Assembly: GCA_031296935.1 (NCBI GenBank)
Contig: JAVDPD010000012.1
Coordinates: 62,001 to 126,000, forward strand
From: Cerasicoccus maritimus
Lineage (GTDB): Bacteria; Verrucomicrobiota; Verrucomicrobiia; Opitutales; Cerasicoccaceae
Direction: 5' to 3'
DNA length: 64,000 nt
The notes beneath the pieces are model-generated. The model had not been told where the DNA came from and made no database searches. It worked only from the letters and a program-made list of their open reading frames with translations. This document shows, in pieces, positions 18,942 through 26,017 of this stretch (its first letter is position 1; each line of letters opens with the position of its first letter). The position numbers and the translations under genes were made by a program.

Positions 18942-19087
18942 CACAATTAGCAGCATACTTCACGCACCATAATTATCAATAGTGATTACACATGATCACT
19001 AGCTACGCTATCGGAATGAATCGGTGCCTGCGGTAGCCATGCTCGCTGCCCCAAGCGAGGCATTCGCCGGATGCGCAGGCAAAGACA

Positions 19088-19897
19088 TCACACCAGATCA
19101 AAATCAGTTGCGTTCTTTGAGCGCGTATACGCCTCTCGATAATCAGAAGCCGAGCGGTCGTAAAACTTACGAAAAGCGCGGCAGAAGTTCTCGGTATTGG
19201 CGTAACCACATTCGGCTGCCACAGCTTTGATCGGCGTGTTCGTGGAAGCCAGTGCATGCCCGGCCGCGCGCATGCGCTTTTGAATCAGGTATTGATGCGG
19301 GCTCTCGTCAAGATGCTCACGGAACAGCGCATGCAGATGCGATACGCTGAGGTCGGCGCTTGCCGCGATGTCTTCCAAGCCGATAGGCAACGCGTAATTT
19401 GAGTTGATGAAGTCCGTCGCGAGCCTCAACTGCGGATGCAAGTTCTGGGTATTGGCTTGAGCATGAAAATGCTCCAACTCGAAACGCAAACGGCTCAAAA
19501 AAAGATTACCGATGACACCACGGTCCAAGGCCTCAAAGTGAAAGGCGTGCAGCATTTGTTCGGCAAACTGATGCATTGCCTTCCGGTCGCCCCATTGAAA
19601 CACCCGCGGCCAGGGCGACATTGCTTCTCCCCGCAAGCGAACGATCTCCACATTCAGGCAATTGTAATAGCTATCCCGGGGCGACTCCGATACTGTATAC
19701 TCACCCTCTTGATGGCAAAAGACCGCGCCTTCTGTATGCAAGACTGGTTCTTCTTCAAAACCGTAAACCGAACCCTCCAATATGATTTCAAACCGGTAAT
19801 ACCGCTTAGGAATTTGCACGGATTTAATCGCCCCGCCTTTTCCACTAAGGTATAAGCCGATACTTTTTAGATCTGGAAGATTTCGCCAACGATTCAT
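19088..19897 (-). CDS. AraC-family transcriptional regulator
   Basis: 269 residues from the ATG at 19897. The N-terminal ~150 residues form a probable cupin-like ligand-binding domain. The C-terminal ~100 residues are a two-helix-turn-helix AraC domain: LEDIAASADLSVSHLHALFREH, then AVAAECGYANTENFCRAFRKFY and SDYR. It diverges from the sugar isomerase/oxidoreductase pair at 19995-21932 across a ~100-bp AT-rich intergenic region, which makes it the likely local activator of those genes in response to a sugar. The ligand is unknown. Confidence 0.9.
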   Translation of the reverse strand: MNRWRNLPDLKSIGLYLSGKGGAIKSVQIPKRYYRFEIILEGSVYGFEEEPVLHTEGAVFCHQEGEYTVSESPRDSYYNCLNVEIVRLRGEAMSPWPRVFQWGDRKAMHQFAEQMLHAFHFEALDRGVIGNLFLSRLRFELEHFHAQANTQNLHPQLRLATDFINSNYALPIGLEDIAASADLSVSHLHALFREHLDESPHQYLIQKRMRAAGHALASTNTPIKAVAAECGYANTENFCRAFRKFYDRSASDYREAYTRSKNATDFDLV

Positions 19898-19994
19898 AGA
19901 ATTAGTCAATATACTGAATAAAGCAGCTATGTTATAGTGCTATTTATATAAATTTACAAAAGAATTTATCAAACCCCGAACTAGGACCCTTACT
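19898..19994. promoter_or_regulatory. divergent AT-rich promoter region
   Basis: A 97-bp intergenic stretch between the divergent AraC gene and the isomerase gene, far more AT-rich than its surroundings (for example TATTTATATAAATTTAC near 19940-19960). It is the probable site of both promoters and AraC binding. I could not assign a clean -35/-10 pair or operator. Confidence 0.5.
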
Positions 19995-20819
19995 ATGACT
20001 CCACAAATATCCGTGCAACTTTTCAGCGTTCGCGATCAGGCCAAGGCCGATTACGAAGGCACCATCCGCGCCATTGCCGACATGGGCTTTGGCTGCGTCG
20101 AACCCGCTGGCTATCCCGGCTCCTCGCCCGAAGCAGCTGCCAAGCTCTTCGCCGAGCTCGGCCTCAAGGCGCCCTCCGCGCACATCGGCCTGCCCATCGG
20201 CGACGATAAGAACGCGATCATTGAGCAAGCTCAGCTCATGGGTCACCAGTATCTCATCACCGGCTGCCCCCCGAAATTCAAGGAACACTACGAGTCCATG
20301 GACGGCGTGAAGGCCATGACCGAGCTCTACGCCGAAGCCGCCGCCAACGTTGCACCCTACGGCATTCAGATCGGCTACCACAACCACGACTGGGACCTCG
20401 CCGAAGTGGAAGGCCAGCGCGGCTACAAGTATTTCCTCGCAAATACGCCGGACACCGTCGTCTATGAAGCCGACATCTTCTGGGTCGCCCGCGCAGGGCT
20501 CGACCCCGCCGCCTTCATCAAGGAAATCGGCGTGCGCGGCAAGGCCCTCCACTTCAAGGATGGCATCGTCAACGATCAGGCCAAGTTCCAGGAAGCCGAA
20601 ACCGAAAGCGGTAAGATCATGCTCAGCAGCTCGATCCCCTTCCGCGCCGCTGGCACGGGCCAAGTGGACCTCCTCGCCGCTTACAAGGCTGTTCAAGAAA
20701 CCGGCCAGACCGAAATCATCGCGGTCGAGCTCGACAGCTTCGAAGGTGACATGATGGGCGCCATCAAGACCAGCTACGACTACCTCACCAGCAAGAACAT
20801 CGCCCAAGGCACGAAGTAA
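19995..20819 (+). CDS. sugar phosphate isomerase/epimerase, TIM-barrel (AP endonuclease 2-like fold)
   Basis: 274 residues with no signal peptide. The opening (QISVQLFSVRDQAKADYEGTIRAIADMGFGCVEPAGY) is typical of xylose-isomerase-like TIM-barrel proteins. Metal ligand candidates are the Glu in VEPAGY, GYHNHDWDL (His and Asp) and LHFKDG. These enzymes isomerise or epimerise sugars or inositol-type compounds with a divalent metal. The Gfo/Idh/MocA gene follows after 9 bp, a common pairing in sugar and inositol catabolism. It is probably controlled by the divergent AraC gene. Confidence 0.85.
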   Translation: MTPQISVQLFSVRDQAKADYEGTIRAIADMGFGCVEPAGYPGSSPEAAAKLFAELGLKAPSAHIGLPIGDDKNAIIEQAQLMGHQYLITGCPPKFKEHYESMDGVKAMTELYAEAAANVAPYGIQIGYHNHDWDLAEVEGQRGYKYFLANTPDTVVYEADIFWVARAGLDPAAFIKEIGVRGKALHFKDGIVNDQAKFQEAETESGKIMLSSSIPFRAAGTGQVDLLAAYKAVQETGQTEIIAVELDSFEGDMMGAIKTSYDYLTSKNIAQGTK

Positions 20820-20828
20820 AGGAACCCC

Positions 20829-21932
20829 ATGGCAGACAAAATTGGAATCGGCATCATCGGCTGCGGCAACATCTCGCAAGCCTACTTTAACGGCGCGAAG
20901 CTCTTCGAAGTGCTCGAAGTGGTTTCCTGCGCAGACGTCAACATGGACGTCGCCAAAGCTAAGGCGGAAGAAAACGAGTGCCTCGCGCAAACCGTGGACG
21001 AGCTGCTCGCCAACCCGGATGTGCAACTCGTCATTAATTTGACGATCCCCGCCGTCCACGCGGAGGTCAGCCTTGCGGCGCTCAACGCAGGCAAGCACGT
21101 GCACAGCGAAAAGCCATTGGCGGTCACCCTCGAAGACGCCAAAAAAGTGCTCGAAACCGCGAAGGCCAAGGGCCTGCTCGTAGGTTGCGCGCCAGACACC
21201 TTCCTCGGCGGCGGCATCCAAACCTGCCGTAAGCTCATCGACGATGGTTGGCTGGGCGACATCAAGAGCGGCACCGCGTTCCTCATGAGCCGCGGCCCGG
21301 AAAGCTGGCACCCGAACCCGACCTTCTTCTATGAAGTCGGCGCCGGTCCGATGTTCGATATGGGCCCGTATTACATCACCGCCCTCGTCAGCCTGCTGGG
21401 TCCGGTCAAGCGTGTCAGCGCAGTGACCACCAAGGCTTTCGAAGAACGCATCGCAACCTGCAAGGAACAGTTCGGCAAGCTGCTGCCTGTCGAGATTCCG
21501 ACCCATTACAGCGGCGTGCTCGAGTTCCATAGCGGCGCGGTCATCAACATGACCATCTCCTTCGACGTGCATAAGCATGGCCATAGCCCGATTGAAATCT
21601 ACGGCACCGAAGGCTCACTCAAGGTGCCGGACCCGAATACCTTCGATGGCCCGATCTCCCTGTGGACAGCGGCAACCAAGGAATGGCAGGAAACGCCCTT
21701 CAGCCACCCCTACCGCATGAACTCCCGCAGCATTGGCGCGGCCGACCTGGCCTACGCAATCCTCAGCGACGGCAAGCACAAGCACCGCGCCAGCGGTGAG
21801 CTCGCCTACCACGCATTGGAAGTCATGCACTCCTTCCAGAAGGCTTCGGAAGCTGGCGCAGCAGTGACGATCGAGTCCTGCCCGGAACAACCGTCAGCCC
21901 TTCCCTTGCAGTTGATCGAAGGCCGCCTGTAA
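20829..21932 (+). CDS. Gfo/Idh/MocA family NAD(P)-dependent oxidoreductase
   Basis: 367 residues. An N-terminal Rossmann fold has GIGIIGCGNISQAYF; HVHSEKPLAVTLEDA contains the family EKP motif with catalytic Lys. The C-terminal alpha/beta domain has FDMGPYYITALVSLLGPVKRV, typical of the family. It probably oxidises a sugar or inositol derivative in the same pathway as the preceding isomerase. An intrinsic terminator follows at 21964-22001. The true substrate cannot be read from sequence. Confidence 0.9.
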   Translation: MADKIGIGIIGCGNISQAYFNGAKLFEVLEVVSCADVNMDVAKAKAEENECLAQTVDELLANPDVQLVINLTIPAVHAEVSLAALNAGKHVHSEKPLAVTLEDAKKVLETAKAKGLLVGCAPDTFLGGGIQTCRKLIDDGWLGDIKSGTAFLMSRGPESWHPNPTFFYEVGAGPMFDMGPYYITALVSLLGPVKRVSAVTTKAFEERIATCKEQFGKLLPVEIPTHYSGVLEFHSGAVINMTISFDVHKHGHSPIEIYGTEGSLKVPDPNTFDGPISLWTAATKEWQETPFSHPYRMNSRSIGAADLAYAILSDGKHKHRASGELAYHALEVMHSFQKASEAGAAVTIESCPEQPSALPLQLIEGRL

Positions 21933-21963
21933 GGCGCAACAACTTAAGCATCTTCAACACAGC

Positions 21964-22001
21964 GCCTATCGAGGAAATCTCTCGGTAGGCGTTTTCTTTT
22001 T
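21964..22001 (+). terminator. intrinsic terminator after the oxidoreductase gene
   Basis: GCCTATCGAG-GAAATCT-CTCGGTAGGC forms a 10-bp stem with one G-T pair, followed by the T-rich tract GTTTTCTTTTT. It closes the isomerase/oxidoreductase operon. Confidence 0.9.
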
Positions 22002-22053
22002 GCGCAGCTGTAGCGTTAACGGGCCTGCGAACTTTGTAATGAAAAGTAGGTAA

Positions 22054-23067
22054 CTACGCCGCCGGAATATAATCCACGCCGAGGCGGTAGCCGCGCTTTT
22101 GTAAGTCGGCTTCAATGAGCTGACGCGCGCCGCGGGCGCCGACATAGATCAGCACCGCAACGGGGCCTGGCTCGGGGAGTCCATCGGGGGAAATAACGGG
22201 GATTCCTTCGATCTCCTGGCCGATTTTATTTTCGTCGATGTCGATGTAGCTCGCGATCTTAACACCGAGGCGGCGCAAGTGCTGAAGCCGCTTACGCGTC
22301 GTCCGGCCAGCTCCCCACACGTAGAGTTGCTTGCGGGCAAAGTTATCCCTCAGCCACTGATTCAGGTAGTAGGCCTTGAGCTGGTAAAACACATCCACGT
22401 CGTAGCGCGGATCGTTGCGCGAGAGGCGCGTCGGCAAGTCGCGCCAATGCAGGAGCGACTCTGGGCATTTTCCCATGCGGACCCCGGCAGCGGCCCAACG
22501 CAGCCACAACTCGTAGTCCTCGGGGAAGTCGCCGTTTTTATAGCCGCCATGCTGCTCGACGATCGAGCGCCGAAACGCCACGCTCGGGTGCGCGAAAGGC
22601 GACTCGACAAAGCGATAGACATGAATGTCTGAGGGGGTGACGAGCGTGTTAATCCAGTCCACGTAATTCGCATAGCCGGCGTTAGCGTCGCGGTCGCCGA
22701 GGAACGTTACACAACTGCCGACCACGCCGATGTCCGGGTTTTCCTCCAAGAAACGAATCTGCGTTTCGAGCCGGTGGAAGGTGGCGATATCATCGGCATC
22801 CATGCGAATCAAGTAACGTCCCTGCGAACTTTGTATTGCAAAGTTAAGCGCGTCCACAATACCGCGCCCTGGATTCATTTTGCACTGGATACGCGGATCG
22901 GCGGTGGCGAGCTTGCGTGCGATGTCGCCCGTGGAGTCAGTCGAGTGGTCATCCACCAGAATCATTTCCCAGGCGAAAAGCGACTGGGCCATGATCGATC
23001 GCACGGCGAGCTCGAGCGTTTCCTCGGCATTCCTCACCGGCAATAACACAGAAACCTGTGGCGGCAT
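22054..23067 (-). CDS. family 2 glycosyltransferase with C-terminal Rossmann-like module
   Basis: 337 residues. The GT2 N-terminus VSVLLPVRNAEETLELAVRS leads to ILVDDHSTD and the metal-binding RMDADDIATFHRL; EDYELWLRW is the usual acceptor-side ED motif. After about residue 235 a separate region begins LYVWGAGRTTRKRL ... YIDIDENKIG ... GIPVISPDGLP. It resembles the nucleotide-binding N-terminal domain of PglD-type acyltransferases and similar modules fused to glycan enzymes. It probably builds surface glycans. Palindrome copies lie within the gene (22827-22845, encoding NFAIQS) and just after its stop (22030-22047, degenerate). Confidence 0.85.
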   Translation of the reverse strand: MPPQVSVLLPVRNAEETLELAVRSIMAQSLFAWEMILVDDHSTDSTGDIARKLATADPRIQCKMNPGRGIVDALNFAIQSSQGRYLIRMDADDIATFHRLETQIRFLEENPDIGVVGSCVTFLGDRDANAGYANYVDWINTLVTPSDIHVYRFVESPFAHPSVAFRRSIVEQHGGYKNGDFPEDYELWLRWAAAGVRMGKCPESLLHWRDLPTRLSRNDPRYDVDVFYQLKAYYLNQWLRDNFARKQLYVWGAGRTTRKRLQHLRRLGVKIASYIDIDENKIGQEIEGIPVISPDGLPEPGPVAVLIYVGARGARQLIEADLQKRGYRLGVDYIPAA

Positions 23068-23123
23068 GAGCTAGACGCTAAGCATTCCGTACCAAAGCGC
23101 AAGCGAGGAGCGATGCCCGCTCG

Positions 23124-23504
23124 TCAAGGGGCAACGACGCTACTCAAATGAAAGATTGGCAGGAACAACACGCCAACACACAGCGCTCCAATGATCAGCA
23201 CCAGCACGGATAGCGCCCAGAACACGCCACTGCTCTCACGCTCAGATTTAGACGAAGTCGCCACCACAAAGCCCGCAATTAAAGCAGCGAATATACCTGC
23301 GGTAACCAGCAGATTGTATTTCAGCAAGTGCGCCACGTCGAAGACGATCTGAGTCAGCTTCGGCAGCTTAGCGCCGAAGTCCGCAAACATCTCGGCAAAA
23401 ACTGGCACGACAAAGAGTAGCCCCAGCAATAACAGCAGGCACAGCGAAAAGAAAACCGCAGGGGCTACGACGGACCCACTTTCTTCAGCATGGCGATCAC
23501 TCAT
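23124..23504 (-). CDS. small three-helix membrane protein resembling the GspF C-terminus
   Basis: 126 residues with three hydrophobic helices. The segment FVVPVFAEMFADFGAKLPKL and the following TQIVFDVAHLLKYN resemble the last repeat of GspF/PilC inner-membrane platform proteins, which have VPKFxxxFxxxxxxLPxxT. Full GspF has two repeats and about 400 residues; this has the equivalent of one half or less. It lies 13 bp after an ABA4-like gene and no other type II secretion genes are nearby. It could be a relic, a convergent match or a small independent membrane protein. Confidence 0.5.
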   Translation of the reverse strand: MSDRHAEESGSVVAPAVFFSLCLLLLLGLLFVVPVFAEMFADFGAKLPKLTQIVFDVAHLLKYNLLVTAGIFAALIAGFVVATSSKSERESSGVFWALSVLVLIIGALCVGVLFLPIFHLSSVVAP

Positions 23505-23517
23505 GCTGTAACAATAC

Positions 23518-23973
23518 CTACTTTCCGCCCGCCTTGGCTAGCATTAATCGCAGCGCATACACCAGCAGCCCAATTGGCCCAAGCAGCCAACACAGCACCA
23601 GCTCCACCGGAATGCTCCACTTGCGCTTGCGCGCATCGATGTAAATCGATTCGCCGAGGAAGAGGTTCAGTATTTGCGCATGCGACCAAAGAATCAACAG
23701 CACCAGCGGATGCGTGGCGACGGCGGCTTGGTCGCTGTAGTCGAGCCCTGTTGGTGCATCGGGCAAGCCCACGGACCACAGCTGGTAATACAAGTAAATC
23801 AGCCCCAGCGCAAAGATCGGCGGCGCGAGGTACGGCGTGCACAAGTGCCGCGTGTAGGGTTTGCCCGGCAGGAAGATCATCAGCCCCCAAAACGGCGCGC
23901 CCGCGAGCGTTATGATCCAGAAGAGCTGCGTGAGCGTCTCTTCGGCAAAAAGTTCAATCATCCAACTGGGCAT
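23518..23973 (-). CDS. ABA4-like (DUF4281) membrane protein
   Basis: 151 residues with four hydrophobic segments. The pattern PFWGLMIFLPGKPYTRHL near the start, a HAQILNLFLGESIYIDARKR loop and the ending LLGPIGLLVYALRLM match the ABA4-like family (bacterial homologues of plant ABA4, involved in neoxanthin formation). The bacterial function is not established. It heads a two-gene leftward operon with the GspF-like small gene. Starts at 23973 or, four codons later, 23961. Confidence 0.7.
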   Translation of the reverse strand: MPSWMIELFAEETLTQLFWIITLAGAPFWGLMIFLPGKPYTRHLCTPYLAPPIFALGLIYLYYQLWSVGLPDAPTGLDYSDQAAVATHPLVLLILWSHAQILNLFLGESIYIDARKRKWSIPVELVLCWLLGPIGLLVYALRLMLAKAGGK

Positions 23974-24052
23974 GCGAATACTGCGAAATTTAACTGCGGA
24001 TCAACGCGGATTACTCATCTGGAGCCATCTTCCGAATGCACATAGAAATAGC

Positions 24053-24092
24053 AAAAAAATTTCCCCGCCCGGCCTAACACCGAGCGGGGACC
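24053..24092 (-). terminator. intrinsic terminator of the redoxin gene
   Basis: Read leftward: CCCCGCTCGG-TGTTAGG-CCGGGCGGGG, a strong GC stem, followed by AAATTTTTTTGC. It ends the leftward redoxin transcript about 70 bases after its stop. Confidence 0.85.
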
Positions 24093-24165
24093 TCTCATCT
24101 ACCCCCTGGTTAACTGGGATGCTCCCATCCCAACTAACTGGAAATTGGAAAATCTAAGCTATCAC

Positions 24166-24774
24166 CTAGTATTTGACGCTGCAACCATAAGGTTTGCTTT
24201 TAGGCGTGGTAATTTCTTTGCCCTCCATGGCTGCCGTCAGGGCCAGGTCCACGTAGTTGTCGGCCGACGCGGCATCTTTCGGATTCGCCGATGGCTTGCT
24301 GTCGATCGCGCCCATGTAGACGATCTTGCCCTCGGGGTTGATCACATACATCTGCGGCGTGTTGGTGGCGCCGTATTCCTTGCCGACCTTGCCCGTGTCG
24401 TCCACGAGGTAGGCCGAGCCAGACCAGCCCTTTTCAGAATTCGTGGCCTGCGCCTTGGCGGGGTCCATGTGGCCTTGCTTGCCAGGCGCGGAAGAGCAGA
24501 CCGACAGCCAAACGACGTCCTTGCCCGTCCACTCCTTTTGGAGCTCGGTCATTTTCGTCGAGCCGTCGTAGAACTTTTTCACGAATGGGCAGCCGTAGTT
24601 CGTCCACTCCAGGACGACCCACTTGCCCTTGTAATCAGCCAGGCTGACTTCTTTGCCATTGGCGGCGGGCAGGGTGAAATCGGGCGCGGTCTGGCCGACG
24701 TCCACCTTCGCGGAGGCAGTCAGCGCCAGAGTGAAAACGGATGCGGCGAGGATTGTGTTGCGGATAAATGTCAT
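24166..24774 (-). CDS. exported thioredoxin-fold redoxin (AhpC/TSA-like)
   Basis: 202 residues with a clear signal peptide (to TASA). The redoxin opening VGQTAPDFTLPAANGKEVSLADYKGK is followed by VVLEWTNYGCPFVKKFY. This has a single active-site Cys in GCPFV instead of a CxxC pair, which is usual in this exported subgroup. A later Cys (SVCSS, and YGCSVKY at the C-terminus) could be the resolving partner. It probably acts as a periplasmic thiol peroxidase or oxidoreductase. It has its own terminator and diverges from cysE. Confidence 0.8.
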   Translation of the reverse strand: MTFIRNTILAASVFTLALTASAKVDVGQTAPDFTLPAANGKEVSLADYKGKWVVLEWTNYGCPFVKKFYDGSTKMTELQKEWTGKDVVWLSVCSSAPGKQGHMDPAKAQATNSEKGWSGSAYLVDDTGKVGKEYGATNTPQMYVINPEGKIVYMGAIDSKPSANPKDAASADNYVDLALTAAMEGKEITTPKSKPYGCSVKY

Positions 24775-24902
24775 AGCTTCAAGTGAGTTGTGAGCCCATT
24801 GGGACCGTTACTGTTCGAGTTTGTTCGAAATAATATCGTTACCAGAACATGAAAATCGTCAAATTACTTGCGCCGATTTCGTGTTCGCACCAAGTTCTCC
24901 CC

Positions 24903-25688
24903 ATGCAAGCAGAGGAACTTTGGCAGGAATTATGGCAAGAGGCTGAAATCGTCGCGCGGCGTGAGCCTGCGCTGTCGGGCCTGATGAACGAAGTCATCCT
25001 GCTGCGGCACTCCCTACAGGAGGCGCTCAGCGTGCGCCTCTCGCGCAAGCTCGCCTACCACGCCACGCCCGAAGGCTACTTGAAGGGTATCTTCACCGAG
25101 GCCTTCGACCAAGACCCCACGCTGATCAAGCGCATCGTTAACGACATCGTGGCCGTCAACGAGCGCGACCCAGCCTGCCCCAACCCACTCTACCCGGTGC
25201 TCTATTTCAAGGGCTTCCAGGCATTGACCTGCTACCGCATCGCGCACCACCTGCTCTCGCACAACCGCGAGGACCTCGCCTTTTATTTGCAAAGCCTGAT
25301 CAGTGAAGTGTTCGCGGTGGATATCCACCCGGCCGCGCGTATCGGCTCCGGCATCCTCCTCGACCACGCCACCAGCTTTGTGGCGGGCGAAACCGCTGTC
25401 ATCGAAGACGATGTGTCGATCCTGCACGAGGTCACCCTCGGTGGCACCGGCAAGGAACGCGGCGACCGCCACCCGAAGATTCGCCACGGCGTGCTCATCG
25501 GCGCGGGCGCCAAACTCCTCGGCAACATCGAGATCGGCCAATGCGCCAAAATCGGTGCCGGCTCCGTTGTCCTCAACGACATCCCTGCGCACAGCACCGC
25601 AGTCGGCGTCCCCGCGCGCGTCATCGGCGTCGCCGACGAAGACGAGCCCTGCCGCATGATGGATCATCGCATCCGCAGCACCGACTAA
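24903..25688 (+). CDS. cysE: serine O-acetyltransferase
   Basis: 261 residues from MQAEELWQELWQEAEIVARREPAL, the typical CysE N-terminal helical domain; an upstream ATG at 24849 would add 18 non-family residues. The left-handed beta-helix hexapeptide domain includes VDIHPAARIGSGILLDHATSFVAGETAVI, HEVTLGGTGK and GAGAKLLGNIEIG. The active-site His residues (DIHP, DHA) are present. The reaction is L-serine plus acetyl-CoA to O-acetylserine, the first step of cysteine synthesis. cysK is not adjacent. A composite palindromic element starts right after the stop. Confidence 0.96.
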   Translation: MQAEELWQELWQEAEIVARREPALSGLMNEVILLRHSLQEALSVRLSRKLAYHATPEGYLKGIFTEAFDQDPTLIKRIVNDIVAVNERDPACPNPLYPVLYFKGFQALTCYRIAHHLLSHNREDLAFYLQSLISEVFAVDIHPAARIGSGILLDHATSFVAGETAVIEDDVSILHEVTLGGTGKERGDRHPKIRHGVLIGAGAKLLGNIEIGQCAKIGAGSVVLNDIPAHSTAVGVPARVIGVADEDEPCRMMDHRIRSTD

Positions 25689-25785
25689 CCCCAGCCTCCG
25701 GCTGGACCGGCGAATGCCTCGCATCCGGATTTGCGCAGTGCGCAAATGCCACTCCAACTTGTCGAGGCAGGGTAACGCTCTTAAA
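25689..25785 (+). repeat. composite palindromic element directly after cysE
   Basis: Starts right after the TAA stop with CCAGCCTCCGGCTGG, then GCGAATGCCTCGCATCC, then the same TTTGCGCAGTGCGCAAA palindrome and GCCACTCCAAC, ending near GCAAGCCGCG. It is a close match to the element after hrpB in the same orientation relative to its gene; the middle has diverged. The rest of 25786-26017 has a 16-base match to a MITE end (25805-25820) and no convincing gene. Confidence 0.8.
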
Positions 25786-25804
25786 AGCAAGCCGCGACGC
25801 CCAA

Positions 25805-25820
25805 AGAGGGCGTCTAAAAG
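25805..25820. repeat. solo end of the MITE-like element
   Basis: AAGAGGGCGTCTAAAA matches 16 bases of the right terminal repeat of the 47124-47292 element. I see no partner end nearby, so this is a fragment or chance match. Confidence 0.5.
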
Positions 25821-26017
25821 TCGTACACGCAAGAAATGACTGCACAATGATTTACAATTCTGACACAGCCTTGTGATGCGTGCACGATATTCGAGTGATC
25901 ATAGCCATTTGGGCCGACCGGGGATACGCCGGAAAACTCATTAATTGGGTTCCCCAAATAAGGCGTCACCGAAAAATACAACTGCACACCGTCAAACGAT
26001 CCGATAACGCCAAGGGG

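Noticed and set aside
19944..21584. Leftward ORF of 546 codons opposite the isomerase/oxidoreductase genes
   Set aside because: Antisense to two well-defined genes with known motifs; no family features of its own.
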